Source: Merdibacter sp965119685
GTDB taxonomy: Bacteria; Bacillota_I; Bacilli_A; Erysipelotrichales; Erysipelotrichaceae
Length of the DNA: 64,000 bases
Assembly (NCBI GenBank): GCA_965119685.1
Contig: OZ221971.1
Span: forward strand, 1,178,001 to 1,242,000
Reading direction: 5' to 3'
Positions 34,408 through 43,416 of this stretch are shown here, piece after piece (position 1 is the first letter of the stretch; every line of letters begins with the position of its first letter). Under the pieces are notes generated by a model. The model saw only the letters and a program-made list of their open reading frames with translations. It searched no databases and was not told the DNA's origin. The position numbers and the translations under genes were made by a program.

Positions 34408-34430
34408 AAGGATAATCGGGGATTATCCTT
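34408..34430 (+). promoter_or_regulatory. Perfect leader hairpin upstream of loaP, candidate antiterminator RNA target
   Basis: AAGGATAATC (34408-34417) pairs without mismatch with GATTATCCTT (34421-34430) around a GGG loop. It is not followed by a T run, so it is not a normal terminator. A weaker hairpin (AAAAGG/CCTTTT, 34384-34400) precedes it. LoaP proteins are known to bind an RNA stem-loop in the leader of their operon; this hairpin is the natural candidate here. Confidence 0.55.
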
Positions 34431-34560
34431 GATTAAGAATATTTCCGCTCATAATCGTCGCATCGCCGCGTTGTGAGGGAAATAGGATCATCACACAACT
34501 ATCTACCATGCATGCAGCATGATGGATGGGCGAAGCATATCCGCATGGAGGTGAAGCGTG

Positions 34561-35082
34561 ATGGAGCACTGGTATGTCATCCAAGTGCGCAGCGGAAAAG
34601 AAGAATGGATCGTGAAGTACTGTGATCTCATGATTCATGATGACTGCGCTTTACGCAAAAGCTTCATTCCCTATGCCAAGCGCTTGAGAAAGATGCGCGG
34701 GGAGTGGATGGAAAAGACGGAGATCTTGTTTCCGGGATATGTATTCATGATCAGTGAAGATCCGACACGGCTGTATCAATCGCTCAAGAAGATCCCGGAT
34801 CTGACAAAGCTGTTAGGAAGGGAAAAAGAGGAAATTTACCCTTTGCCTGAAGAAGAGGTCGACTTTCTGAAGTCGTTTGGAGAAGAAGAACAGGTTGTCG
34901 AGGTATCAAGCGGATATATCGAGGGAGAGAAAGTCATTGTAGAGAAAGGCCCATTAAAGGGAAAAGAGGGATTGATCAAACGAATAGACCGGCATAAGCG
35001 AATCGCAGAGATCGAGATTGAGTTTCTGGGAGAGGTGCGAAGGGCGAAGGTCGGCTTGGAGATTGTAAGGAAGAACATATAG
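34561..35082 (+). CDS. loaP: LoaP-type NusG paralogue, processive antiterminator
   Basis: Specialised NusG-family factor expected to let RNA polymerase pass terminators in the long polysaccharide operon. In 173 aa, the NGN domain (residues 1-~105: WYVIQVRSGKEEWIVKY, ILFPGYVFMI, TKLLGREKEEIYPLPEEE) is followed by a KOW domain (~118-172: GEKVIVEKGPLKGKEGLIKR, RRAKVGLEIV). Position at the head of a polysaccharide cluster separates it from the housekeeping NusG, which sits by secE/rplK. ATG 34561 has GGAGGTG (34547-34553) upstream. UpxY/RfaH-type relatives are alternatives, but Bacillota members are LoaP. Confidence 0.88.
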   Translation: MEHWYVIQVRSGKEEWIVKYCDLMIHDDCALRKSFIPYAKRLRKMRGEWMEKTEILFPGYVFMISEDPTRLYQSLKKIPDLTKLLGREKEEIYPLPEEEVDFLKSFGEEEQVVEVSSGYIEGEKVIVEKGPLKGKEGLIKRIDRHKRIAEIEIEFLGEVRRAKVGLEIVRKNI

Positions 35083-35121
35083 GGATGTATGTTCTTTTTC
35101 TGTGGGGTGAGGAGGAGAATT

Positions 35122-36354
35122 ATGGATAAATTCAATCATAAGATATGGTTATCCAGTCCAACGATGCATGGGGATGAATTGAAATATATCACGCAAGCAT
35201 ATGAAAGCAATTGGATGTCTACGGTAGGAGAAAATATCAATGAGGTCGAACGCCTGATAGCAGAAAAGGTAGGATGCAAATATGCGGTAGCACTGTCAAG
35301 CGGAACAGCATCTCTTCATCTGGCTATAAAACTTGCGGGTGTAAAGCCTGGTGACCATGTATTTTGTTCAGATATGACATTCGCAGCAACCTTAAACCCA
35401 GTTGTGTATGAAGGCGGTATCCCTATCTTTATAGATACAGAGTATGAGACTTGGAATATGGACCCAGTCGCGCTTGAAAAGGCATTTGAATTATATCCAG
35501 ACGTAAAAGTGGTTGTCGTCGCTCATTTGTATGGAGTACCCGGAAAGATTGATGAAATTAAATCAGTATGTACGAAACATGGCGCAATTCTTATTGAAGA
35601 TGCAGCAGAATCTTTAGGCGCTACATATAAAGGAGTTCAAACAGGAAATTTTGGTGATGTTGCTGCAATTTCTTTTAACGGAAATAAGATCATTACAGGA
35701 TCTAGCGGTGGAATGTTGTTAACGGGAGATCTTGAAGCAGCAAATAAAGTCAGAAAATGGTCAACACAAGCCAGAGAACAAGCGCCTTGGTACCAGCATG
35801 AAGAAGTGGGATATAACTATCGTATGTCTAATGTCATTGCTGGAGTGGTACGCGGGCAAATACCTTATCTAGACGAACATATTGCACAAAAGAAAGCTAT
35901 TTATGAGCGCTACAAAGAAGGCTTTAAAGATTTACCTGTCATGATGAATCCATTTGATGAAATCAACAGTGTTCCAAACTACTGGTTGTCCTGCATGTTG
36001 ATCAATAAAGAAGCAATGTGCAAACAAGTGCGTGGAGAAAGTGAAGCTCTTTATAGAAGTGAAGCCGGAAAAACATGTCCAACAGAAATATTAGAAACAT
36101 TGGCAAATCATAATGCAGAAGGAAGACCTATTTGGAAACCGATGCATATGCAGCCGATCTATCGAATGAATCCATTCATTATAAAAGATGGTAATGGACG
36201 GGCAAGAACAAATGCATATATCGAAGGAGAAGTACTCGATATAGGCGCAGACATCTTTGAAAGAGGCTTATGCTTACCTAGTGATAATAAGATGACAAAG
36301 GAAGAGCAAGATCAGATTATTGAAATAGTGAAAGAATGCTTTAAAACTGAATGA
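35122..36354 (+). CDS. UDP-4-keto-6-deoxy-sugar aminotransferase (PglE-like, DegT/DnrJ/EryC1)
   Basis: PLP aminotransferase that should aminate the 4-keto product of the dehydratase to UDP-4-amino-4,6-dideoxy-GlcNAc. The 410-aa protein matches Campylobacter PglE block by block from memory: the N-terminal SPTMHGDELKYI, SSGTASLHLAIKLAGVKPGD, HLYGVPGKIDEI, IEDAAESLGATYKG, the PLP-lysine loop FNGNKIITGSSGGML, YNYRMSNVIAGV and RPIWKPMHMQP. GAGGAGGAG precedes ATG 35122. Composition becomes AT-rich from here on. Confidence 0.92.
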   Translation: MDKFNHKIWLSSPTMHGDELKYITQAYESNWMSTVGENINEVERLIAEKVGCKYAVALSSGTASLHLAIKLAGVKPGDHVFCSDMTFAATLNPVVYEGGIPIFIDTEYETWNMDPVALEKAFELYPDVKVVVVAHLYGVPGKIDEIKSVCTKHGAILIEDAAESLGATYKGVQTGNFGDVAAISFNGNKIITGSSGGMLLTGDLEAANKVRKWSTQAREQAPWYQHEEVGYNYRMSNVIAGVVRGQIPYLDEHIAQKKAIYERYKEGFKDLPVMMNPFDEINSVPNYWLSCMLINKEAMCKQVRGESEALYRSEAGKTCPTEILETLANHNAEGRPIWKPMHMQPIYRMNPFIIKDGNGRARTNAYIEGEVLDIGADIFERGLCLPSDNKMTKEEQDQIIEIVKECFKTE

Positions 36355-36369
36355 GGAGTGAGTTGTTAG

Positions 36370-37278
36370 ATGCTGCATACTAATGAAATAAAATGCTTTT
36401 TAGAAAGTAATCATATTAGCTATCATTATAATTATCGGGATATTTCTATTGAAACATATTCTCCGATAGGCAAACTAGCGGCTGGTAGCATTAGCTGGGT
36501 TCGCTCAATGACGCAAGATATAAAAGAAAAGATTGAACAAGCAGATAATGTCATAATTGTTGCCGACATCAAAAACTATTGCAATGAATTTCTTCCTATT
36601 TTTTATGTTGAGAACCCTCATCGTGTTTTTTTTATGATATTATCACGTTTCTTTTCAAATGAAGATTACGAACAGAAACCGTCTAAAATTGAAAGTAGTG
36701 CTACCGTATTGACCGAAAGAGTCGGGAAAAATGTATATATCGGACATCATTCATTTGTGGATAAAGATGTAATCATTGATGATAATGTGGTGATAATGCA
36801 CAATTGCGTTATTCAGGGAAAAGTTGCCATCGGAGCAAATTCAACAGTGGAATCCGGCGCTATGATAGGCGTTTGCGGTTTTGGTCATTATAAAACCGAG
36901 CAAAACAATCCTGTATGCGTTCCTCACTTAGGAGGGGTAATTATAGGAAAGCATGTACATATTGGTGCCGGCACGGCAATTGCACGCGGATGTCTCAGCG
37001 ATACAATAATCAGTGATTATGTAAAATGTGACAATTTGGTACATATTGCCCATAACGTAGTAATAGGAGAACGGACAATGATTGCCGCTTGCTCTGAAAT
37101 CTCCGGAAGCAGTACGATTGGAAATGATGTGTGGATAGCTCCGGGAACAACAGTTATCAATGGAGTCAATATAGGAAATGGCGTTTACACAGGATTATCC
37201 GCAAATGTGCTGAAAGATGTACCTGATCATGCATTGATTTATGGGAATCCCGGACGAATTAAGGAGAAAAAACAATGA
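36370..37278 (+). CDS. Left-handed beta-helix acyltransferase (LpxD-like), likely sugar N-acyltransferase
   Basis: A 302-aa protein with an N-terminal alpha/beta domain (~1-100) and a long hexapeptide-repeat beta-helix (~105-295) containing VYIGHHSFVDKDVIIDDN, AMIGVCGFGHYKTE, IAHNVVIGERTMIA and a C-terminal IYGNPGRIKEK. The layout is close to LpxD (UDP-acyl-GlcN N-acyltransferase), though acetyl- or other acyl-CoA could be the donor. In the PglF-E-C context it most likely acylates the 4-amino group, the PglD role, with a different enzyme type. A clear paralogue is at 61,316-62,230. Confidence 0.8.
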   Translation: MLHTNEIKCFLESNHISYHYNYRDISIETYSPIGKLAAGSISWVRSMTQDIKEKIEQADNVIIVADIKNYCNEFLPIFYVENPHRVFFMILSRFFSNEDYEQKPSKIESSATVLTERVGKNVYIGHHSFVDKDVIIDDNVVIMHNCVIQGKVAIGANSTVESGAMIGVCGFGHYKTEQNNPVCVPHLGGVIIGKHVHIGAGTAIARGCLSDTIISDYVKCDNLVHIAHNVVIGERTMIAACSEISGSSTIGNDVWIAPGTTVINGVNIGNGVYTGLSANVLKDVPDHALIYGNPGRIKEKKQ

Positions 37279-37880
37279 TATATCAAAAATATATAAAAAG
37301 GGGGTTCGACATAGTTTTATCTTTATGCGGCTTGCTTGTCTTATCTCCCCTTTTTGTCATAACCGCATGTATTGTTAGAGTAAAATTAGGATCACCGATT
37401 ATTTTTTGTCAAGAGCGACCAGGATATAAAGAAAAGATATTCAATATCTATAAATTTCGTTCTATGACAAATGAAACAGATGAGTTCGGTCAATTATTGC
37501 CAAATGATAAAAGGCTGACAAAATTCGGGAAAAAACTCAGAAGTCTATCCTTAGATGAGCTTCCTCAGCTATGGAATATATTAAAAGGCGACATGTCAAT
37601 TATCGGTCCACGCGCTTTACGTGTAGAATATCTTCCGCTGTATTCTAAAGAGCAGCATCACAGGCACGACGTTAAACCGGGCATCGTAGGTTTAGCTGCA
37701 TTAACAGGACGCAACAATCAAAGCTGGGAAAATAAATTCAAACAAGATATTTACTATGTGAACAATATTTCGTTTATATTGGATTTAAAAATTTTTTTTG
37801 GTGCTGTGAAAGTCGTATTATCTCGGAAAGGCGTTGCACATGAAGGAAGCGAAACAGCAATCCCTTTCACAGGAAACTAA
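37275..37880 (+). CDS. Monotopic phosphoglycosyltransferase (PglC-like)
   Basis: Transfers sugar-1-phosphate from a UDP-diNAc-bacillosamine-type donor to undecaprenyl phosphate, the first step of repeat-unit assembly. The 201-aa protein has one re-entrant N-terminal hydrophobic segment (FDIVLSLCGLLVLSPLFVIT), the catalytic Asp-Glu in SLSLDELPQLWNILKGDMS, GPRALRVEYLPLY and the C-terminal LDLKIFFGAVKVVLSRKGV, all as in Campylobacter PglC. It overlaps the preceding gene by 4 bases. No other initiating transferase is seen in the window. Confidence 0.93.
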   Translation: MIYQKYIKRGFDIVLSLCGLLVLSPLFVITACIVRVKLGSPIIFCQERPGYKEKIFNIYKFRSMTNETDEFGQLLPNDKRLTKFGKKLRSLSLDELPQLWNILKGDMSIIGPRALRVEYLPLYSKEQHHRHDVKPGIVGLAALTGRNNQSWENKFKQDIYYVNNISFILDLKIFFGAVKVVLSRKGVAHEGSETAIPFTGN

Positions 37881-37896
37881 TTTTAGGAGGAGAGCG

Positions 37897-38541
37897 ATGA
37901 TGAATATCTTAGTTATTGCGCCACATAATGACGACGAGGTACTTGGTGTCGGCGGAACTATTGCAAAATTGGTAGATCAGGGACATTTAGTGTATGTCTG
38001 CGAGGTGACTAGCGGGAGAAATATTGAACATTTGCGGGAAGAAGCGTTGAATGCACATCAAGTTTTAGGAATCAGCAAGACGTTTTTTTTAGGAATTCCT
38101 GTCAACTCTTTAAGAACTTCCAAACAAACGATCATCAATGAAAAAATTAGCGAGATTGTAAAAGCGGTTTCTCCAGAAATGGTTTTTCTTCCTCACATCG
38201 GAGATATCCATACGGATCATAAAGAAACTGCTTCTGCAGCAATGATTGCATTACGAACCGTTAATGCTCCATTTGTGAAAAAAATTTTGGCGTATGAGAC
38301 CTTGTCAGAGACAGGATGGGATACACCAAACGTAGTCAATGAATTTATTCCTACTTTGTGGAGTGATATTACAGATTATATTGATGTGAAGCTGAAAGCA
38401 ATGTCTGCTTATCAAAGTCAGCTGCATGATTATCCACATCCTCGTTCCATACAGGCAGTACGAAATCAAGCTGCTTATAGAGGAAATACCGTTAATAAAG
38501 AATATGCGGAAGCATTTGTGGTAATCAGGGAAATGATATAA
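37897..38541 (+). CDS. PIG-L/LmbE-family N-deacetylase
   Basis: Zinc-dependent deacetylase of N-acetylated sugars or conjugates. In 214 aa the metal motif PHNDDEVLGVGGT (His-x-Asp-Asp near residues 10-13) and the second metal His in PHIGDIHTDH are present. ATG 37897 follows AGGAGG; an in-frame extension into the PglC end has no support. It could free an amino group that the downstream ligases acylate (inference). Confidence 0.9.
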   Translation: MMNILVIAPHNDDEVLGVGGTIAKLVDQGHLVYVCEVTSGRNIEHLREEALNAHQVLGISKTFFLGIPVNSLRTSKQTIINEKISEIVKAVSPEMVFLPHIGDIHTDHKETASAAMIALRTVNAPFVKKILAYETLSETGWDTPNVVNEFIPTLWSDITDYIDVKLKAMSAYQSQLHDYPHPRSIQAVRNQAAYRGNTVNKEYAEAFVVIREMI

Positions 38542-38558
38542 GAGAGGGCACGATAAAG

Positions 38559-39092
38559 ATGGAGTTAATTGGCGATAAAATTTATTTGCTTCCGTTAGAA
38601 GAAGAGGATTTACATCAAAGGGTAATTTGGCTGAATGATCCTGAAACGCAAAAATATTTAAGTTATGATACGCCGGTATCATATAGTAAAACAAAGATGT
38701 GGTTTTCTAAAGTAATCAATGATCCTTCTAGGAGAGAATTTAGTATTTATGAAAAAGATACAGATAGAAAGATAGGATTTTGTGGTCTTATTCATATAGA
38801 GAATAAATTCAAAAAGGCTGAATTACATATAGTTATAGGCGTAAGAGAAAAGCATAATAAAGGTATCGGAACAGATGTCATAAAAATTCTTACGATGTAT
38901 GGTTTGAAAGAGCTTGGATTACACCGTATATACTCTTATGCACTTACCGAGAATATCGCATCTCACAACGCATTTCTTAAGGCAGGATGGAAAGAAGAAG
39001 GGATTTTGAGAGAAGATGCTTTTTCACATGGTGCATTTAAAGATAGGTATATTATGGGTATATTAAAAAATGACATTGGAGAACATAAATAA
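38559..39092 (+). CDS. GNAT N-acetyltransferase (RimJ/RimL-like)
   Basis: A 177-aa acetyl-CoA-dependent transferase. IGDKIYLLPLEEEDLHQR at the start, the acetyl-CoA loop with REKHNKGIGTDVIKIL (~100-115) and the C-terminal NIASHNAFLKAGWKEEGILR are characteristic. In sugar clusters such proteins acylate amino sugars (for example PseH or WecD types) or amino acids; which one cannot be told. A GAGAGGGCACG site lies before ATG 38559. Confidence 0.85.
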   Translation: MELIGDKIYLLPLEEEDLHQRVIWLNDPETQKYLSYDTPVSYSKTKMWFSKVINDPSRREFSIYEKDTDRKIGFCGLIHIENKFKKAELHIVIGVREKHNKGIGTDVIKILTMYGLKELGLHRIYSYALTENIASHNAFLKAGWKEEGILREDAFSHGAFKDRYIMGILKNDIGEHK

Positions 39093-39093
39093 T

Positions 39094-40044
39094 ATGACGT
39101 ATCTGTTTAATACACCGATATGTCGTTATCGGTATTTAAATAATAATCTATATATTAAGCGAGAAGATTTCATTCCCTTTTCCTTCGGGGGGAATAAAGC
39201 CAGAAAAGCATTTTACTTTTTGGAAGAAATAAAGAAGAAAAAAGCTAATTATATCGTGACTTACGGCTCTGTGAGTTCCAATCATTGCAGGGTCGCGGCA
39301 AACCTAGCAGCCTTTTTAAAACTTCCTTGTCTTATCATCACCCCCGTGGAAAACGATCATATTTCATATAACAAGAAACTAACTGAATTGCTGGGGGCGA
39401 AAAGAATCTTTTGTAAGGTAACAGATGTAAAAGAAACTATTGATCGTACTTTATCTGATCTGTATCACGATGGATTCTATCCCTATTTTATCCCCGGCGG
39501 GGGACATGGAAACCTGGGAACTCAGGCTTATGTCGACTGTTTTCAAGAAATTATAGATTATGAACAAAAGCAAAACGTATATTTTCCATACGTTTTTTTT
39601 GCGTCGGGAACCGGCACGACACAAGCCGGACTTATTTGTGGTAATTTGTTGAATTCAAAAAAAATAATGAATTTCCACCGCCAGATTATTGGAATCAGTA
39701 TTGCAAGAAAAAAAGAATATGGCATATCTGTTATTAAGAAAAGCATTTGTGATTATTTAGAAAGTATGGAGAAAAAAGAATTAATTGAAAAATGTCAAAA
39801 TTCAATAGTTTTTTTAGATGAATATATAAAAAAAGGATATGATCAAACAGATGATGAAATAGATAAGCTGATTGTATCTATATTTAAACAATTCTCAATA
39901 CCCCTTGACCGCACATATACAGGTAAGGCGTTCTCGGGAATGACTCATTATATATTGAATAACAAATTGACAGATCAAAATATTCTTTTTATCCACACAG
40001 GCGGAACACCTTTATTCTTTGATTTTTTGGAGGGATTACATTGA
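39094..40044 (+). CDS. PLP-dependent enzyme, ACC deaminase / D-cysteine desulfhydrase family
   Basis: Fold type II PLP enzyme, 316 aa. The PLP lysine is Lys35 in SFGGNKARKAF, followed by the NH-loop YGSVSSNHCRVAANLAA and the glycine-rich phosphate loop FASGTGTTQAG; FIHTGGTPLF ends the family core. ATG 39094 (GGAG at 39078-39081) is preferred over 39070, which lacks a ribosome site. Relatives desulfurate D-Cys, deaminate ACC or act on D-amino acids. Lying next to two ATP-grasp genes, it may make or epimerise the amino acid they attach (inference). Confidence 0.85.
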   Translation: MTYLFNTPICRYRYLNNNLYIKREDFIPFSFGGNKARKAFYFLEEIKKKKANYIVTYGSVSSNHCRVAANLAAFLKLPCLIITPVENDHISYNKKLTELLGAKRIFCKVTDVKETIDRTLSDLYHDGFYPYFIPGGGHGNLGTQAYVDCFQEIIDYEQKQNVYFPYVFFASGTGTTQAGLICGNLLNSKKIMNFHRQIIGISIARKKEYGISVIKKSICDYLESMEKKELIEKCQNSIVFLDEYIKKGYDQTDDEIDKLIVSIFKQFSIPLDRTYTGKAFSGMTHYILNNKLTDQNILFIHTGGTPLFFDFLEGLH

Positions 40045-41045
40045 TTAATATATTGATTACCAGTTCCGGAAGCAGGAATAAAATCGTTGAATATTTCAAA
40101 AAAGAATTACAAGGAATTGGTTCGGTTATATGCTGTGATTGCAGCCCCTATGCACCTTCTTTATATATAGCTGATAAGTATTATATCGTCCCCGAAATAC
40201 ATGATGAACACTATATTGAATGTATTTTGAATATTTGCAAAAAAGAGCATATTCAAGGTGTTGTTTCTTTAATAGACCCGGAACTGTCTGTTTTATCTAA
40301 ACATCAAAAGGTATTTTCTGATAATGGTATTATGCTATTTGTTTCTGATTTTGATGCTATACAAACAACTTACGATAAATGGCTTTTCTATGAATATTGC
40401 TTATCTAAGAATATTCCGACAATTCCTACTTATCTTTCATACGAAACTTTTTTGCTTGATTTCAACAAAAAATTGATTTGCTTTCCAGTATTTATCAAAC
40501 CACGGTTTGGAAGCTGCAGCAAAGGAATTCATAAAATTGATAACTTGGAAGATTTAAAAACAGAAATGCAAAGGAATTCTGATTATATTATACAAAAATT
40601 CATGAGCGGTCAGGAATATGGAATAGACGCATATGTTGATCTGATTGATTGTAATGTTATCTCGATTTTCATCAAAAAAAAGTTACTTATGAGATCCGGA
40701 GAAACAGATAAAGCAGTTTCTGTAAAAAAACCACAACTCTTCAAGTTGATATTTGATTTATTAAATGATTCAGGATTCAGAGGTCCTTTAGATATTGACG
40801 TATTTTATGAGAACGGAAAATATTATATTTCTGAAATAAATCCTCGATTTGGCGGAGGGCATCCATTGGCTTATGAATCTGGATGCAATTTTTTCCGATA
40901 TATGATTAACAATATGAAAAGACACGCGAATCAAGATGATATTGGCAATTATAAAGAAAATGTATATATGATGAAATATCCGGAAGTGATCATCACTCGA
41001 AATCTAATAGGATTTGATAATATACAGGATGGTGGCGAAAAATGA
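40041..41045 (+). CDS. ATP-grasp ligase (carbamoyl-phosphate-synthase-like)
   Basis: A 334-aa ATP-grasp enzyme of carboxylate-amine ligase type. An N-terminal pre-ATP-grasp domain (NILITSSGSRNKIVEYF) leads to the ATP-binding lid (FIKPRFGSCSKGIHKI, ~152-167), QEYGIDAY, and the metal-binding end DIDVFYENGKYYISEINPRFGGG. The start is TTG 40041, which overlaps the stop of the PLP gene (TTGA) with GGAGGG 8 bases upstream. It should form an amide between an amino acid and an amine, possibly the deacetylated sugar; the substrate is unknown. Confidence 0.88.
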   Translation: MINILITSSGSRNKIVEYFKKELQGIGSVICCDCSPYAPSLYIADKYYIVPEIHDEHYIECILNICKKEHIQGVVSLIDPELSVLSKHQKVFSDNGIMLFVSDFDAIQTTYDKWLFYEYCLSKNIPTIPTYLSYETFLLDFNKKLICFPVFIKPRFGSCSKGIHKIDNLEDLKTEMQRNSDYIIQKFMSGQEYGIDAYVDLIDCNVISIFIKKKLLMRSGETDKAVSVKKPQLFKLIFDLLNDSGFRGPLDIDVFYENGKYYISEINPRFGGGHPLAYESGCNFFRYMINNMKRHANQDDIGNYKENVYMMKYPEVIITRNLIGFDNIQDGGEK

Positions 41046-42133
41046 GAAGCTCAATGCGAAAAAGAATCGATAACCTATACGAAAACTGTGAAAAGAAATT
41101 TCGAATGTTCTCCAGGCGAATTGCAGTCAAAAAGAAACTAAGGCACATTTATCCAAAAAAAGATATCTCTAGCGAATACAAGACTGTGGCATTACCATAT
41201 TGGAGGAAATTTGGACTTGCTCCGAAAAAATATTGGTTTGAACTTTACTGTGGTCAATCAGATGGATTTGATCCAAGATTTATTCCGGATGATCTGTGGT
41301 ATGGTCATATTCTTCCTTATTATTCAAACATGCTATTTCGCAGACCTTATGAAGACAAAAGCATGCACAGTATTTATTTTCCCGACTTCACTCGACCGAA
41401 AACAATATTTAAGTCAAGTGCCGATATTTTTTATGATGATAGTTTTACAATGATATCTCGCAAGGAAGCGATTAGCTACGCTATGAATTCCAACGAATGT
41501 ATCATAAAACCAACTATTGACAGCGGATATGGCAGACTTATTCAATTTTTTGATCCAAAAAAAGAGAGCCAAAAAAGACTAGAGGAAATAATGGACGAAT
41601 TTAAAACAAATTATATTGTACAAGAAGTCGTTAAACAGCATGATGTCCTTGAATCGATTTATCCAAACTCTCTGAATACAATTCGAGTCTTGTCATTCTT
41701 TTTTAATGATCAGGTACACATATTATCCTGTGTTTTACGGATGGGCAGCAGCGGATCACGAGTAGACAATGTTTCAGCCGGCGGATTACAATGCGGTATT
41801 CATCCTGATGGAAGATTATTCTCCAAGGCGGCGGATAAAAACAGAAATTGGATTTATGAGCATCCGGATACAAAAGTAAGGTTTGAGAGTATACAAATAC
41901 CATCATTTGATGAAATTATTCGATGCGTAAAAATGAAGCATGTGATGTTTCCGCATTTTCGATTAATTGGATGGGATTTCAGTGTCAATAAGAACGGGTC
42001 CCCGGTATTTATTGAATTTAATGTCTGCCCCGGGGCTAATCAGATGACTTGCGGCCCTACTTTTGGAGAGTTGACTGACTTAGTGCTAAAGGATGTTTTT
42101 ATTAGTAAAGAATTGGTAAAGGCAAAGAATTAG
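41042..42133 (+). CDS. Sugar-transfer-associated ATP-grasp protein (ATPgrasp_ST-like)
   Basis: A 363-aa ATP-grasp protein of the group found with glycosyltransferase genes (PF14397-like). Recognisable parts are WYGHILPYYSN, CIIKPTIDSGYGRLIQFF (~144-160), the central LNTIRVLSFFFNDQVHILSCVLRMG and NVSAGGLQCGI, and the C-terminal LIGWDFSVNKNGSPVFIEFN with VCPGANQ. ATG 41042 overlaps the previous stop (ATGA). The reaction is not established for the family; a ligase forming an amide or ester on a glycan is the working idea. Two ATP-grasp genes in a row are notable. Confidence 0.85.
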   Translation: MRSSMRKRIDNLYENCEKKFRMFSRRIAVKKKLRHIYPKKDISSEYKTVALPYWRKFGLAPKKYWFELYCGQSDGFDPRFIPDDLWYGHILPYYSNMLFRRPYEDKSMHSIYFPDFTRPKTIFKSSADIFYDDSFTMISRKEAISYAMNSNECIIKPTIDSGYGRLIQFFDPKKESQKRLEEIMDEFKTNYIVQEVVKQHDVLESIYPNSLNTIRVLSFFFNDQVHILSCVLRMGSSGSRVDNVSAGGLQCGIHPDGRLFSKAADKNRNWIYEHPDTKVRFESIQIPSFDEIIRCVKMKHVMFPHFRLIGWDFSVNKNGSPVFIEFNVCPGANQMTCGPTFGELTDLVLKDVFISKELVKAKN

Positions 42134-42137
42134 GTGT

Positions 42138-43316
42138 ATGAAAAATTGTTATAAAATTTCTTTTACCGGGGATGTTACTTGCGACAACCCCTTATTAAAC
42201 GCGGCAAAAGCTAATAACGAATATCATTTTGATGAACCGTTTGAACATTTATCTTGCTTATTAAGCGATTCCGACTATGTTGTCGCAAATTTAGAAACGC
42301 TTTTTGCTAAAGGGGAATATAATGGCAAAAAGTATCATTATAATTCTCCGACAGCCTTTTTAGATGAACTGACAACAATACCTGTCTCGTTATTTACTTT
42401 AGCGAATAATCACTGTTTGGATATGGGAATTGATGGGTTATACCAGACTGTTTTAAATTTACAAGATAAAAACATCGACTATACCGGGGTGCTCCATCTA
42501 CCCACAGAGAAAAAATATAAGTCCATTCAGACGCCGTATGGAGTAATATCATTCATCTCGTTAACTCAACAAATTAACGATATCTATACGTTGAAAAAAA
42601 GTGAGTATTGGCGAATAAATATGATGAACTGCTATAATCAAAGCATACGTCATAAAGCAGTGCAAAAGATTCCGTATTCCGTTCGACTTTTTGCAAAAAA
42701 GTGTTTTTGGAAAATAAAACACGTGCAAAACAAACCGACAGTTTCTATACAAATTGATGATATTTCACAAAATCAAATGAATGCTAACTCATTGGAAAAA
42801 ATGAGAGATATGATAAAAGAAGCTAAATCGGAAAGTGATTATGTAGTCGTTTTGCCTCACATGGGAGGGCAGTTTAATCTAAAGATCGGAAGCTGCAGCA
42901 AATTTTTATCAGACTTTTTTATTGAGTCGGGAGCTGATTTGGTCATTGCTAACCATCCGCATATCGTTCAAACATCAAAAAAGTATTCGGACAACAAATA
43001 TTCATTTTATTCACTGGGAGGTATTTCCATATCCCCCAGTGCTGATTATCTGGTTAAAGAAACGCTTCCGGAATATTCTGTAATAGTACATTGTTATTAT
43101 CGAAGAGAAAAAATAAAATTGACGTTTAGTATCTGCAAAGCAGTAGAATCAAAAAACGGATTATTAAAAGTATATCCTATAAATAAACTCTATCAGATAT
43201 TGAAGGACACTGAACAAAGACAACAATTATTGAAAGAAACGACCATGATATATAATCGCTTTATGGGAACGGATCTTACAAATGTTGATATAAAAGACGA
43301 ATATGTGATAAATTGA
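42138..43316 (+). CDS. CapA-family metallophosphatase-like protein
   Basis: A 392-aa member of the CapA (poly-gamma-glutamate capsule) family with a calcineurin-like fold: SFTGDVTCDNPLL, VANLETLF, FTLANNHCLDMGIDGLYQT, the LPHMGGQF box and ANHPHIVQTSKKYSDN. No signal peptide or membrane helix is seen, unlike capsule CapA of Bacillus. CapA proteins act in poly-gamma-glutamate capsule formation, which again links this block to amino-acid polymers. A 100-base gap follows before the next gene. Confidence 0.88.
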   Translation: MKNCYKISFTGDVTCDNPLLNAAKANNEYHFDEPFEHLSCLLSDSDYVVANLETLFAKGEYNGKKYHYNSPTAFLDELTTIPVSLFTLANNHCLDMGIDGLYQTVLNLQDKNIDYTGVLHLPTEKKYKSIQTPYGVISFISLTQQINDIYTLKKSEYWRINMMNCYNQSIRHKAVQKIPYSVRLFAKKCFWKIKHVQNKPTVSIQIDDISQNQMNANSLEKMRDMIKEAKSESDYVVVLPHMGGQFNLKIGSCSKFLSDFFIESGADLVIANHPHIVQTSKKYSDNKYSFYSLGGISISPSADYLVKETLPEYSVIVHCYYRREKIKLTFSICKAVESKNGLLKVYPINKLYQILKDTEQRQQLLKETTMIYNRFMGTDLTNVDIKDEYVIN

Positions 43317-43416
43317 CGAAAGCCACAAAAATAGTTTTACACTAATCGCTTAAGTTCAAAACAATGAAAAGTATGTAATGCTTGCATACACACCAAGAAG
43401 CGCAGGAGGAAAGAAC

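Noticed and set aside
34408..34430. The leader hairpin before loaP as an ordinary terminator
   Set aside because: The stem is perfect, but it is followed by GATTAAGAAT and not by a T run, so intrinsic termination is unlikely.
37791..39600. Runs of eight T in pglC, the PIG-L gene and the PLP gene as further contingency tracts
   Set aside because: Short A/T runs are frequent in AT-rich DNA, and all three frames are intact; nothing sets them apart from background.
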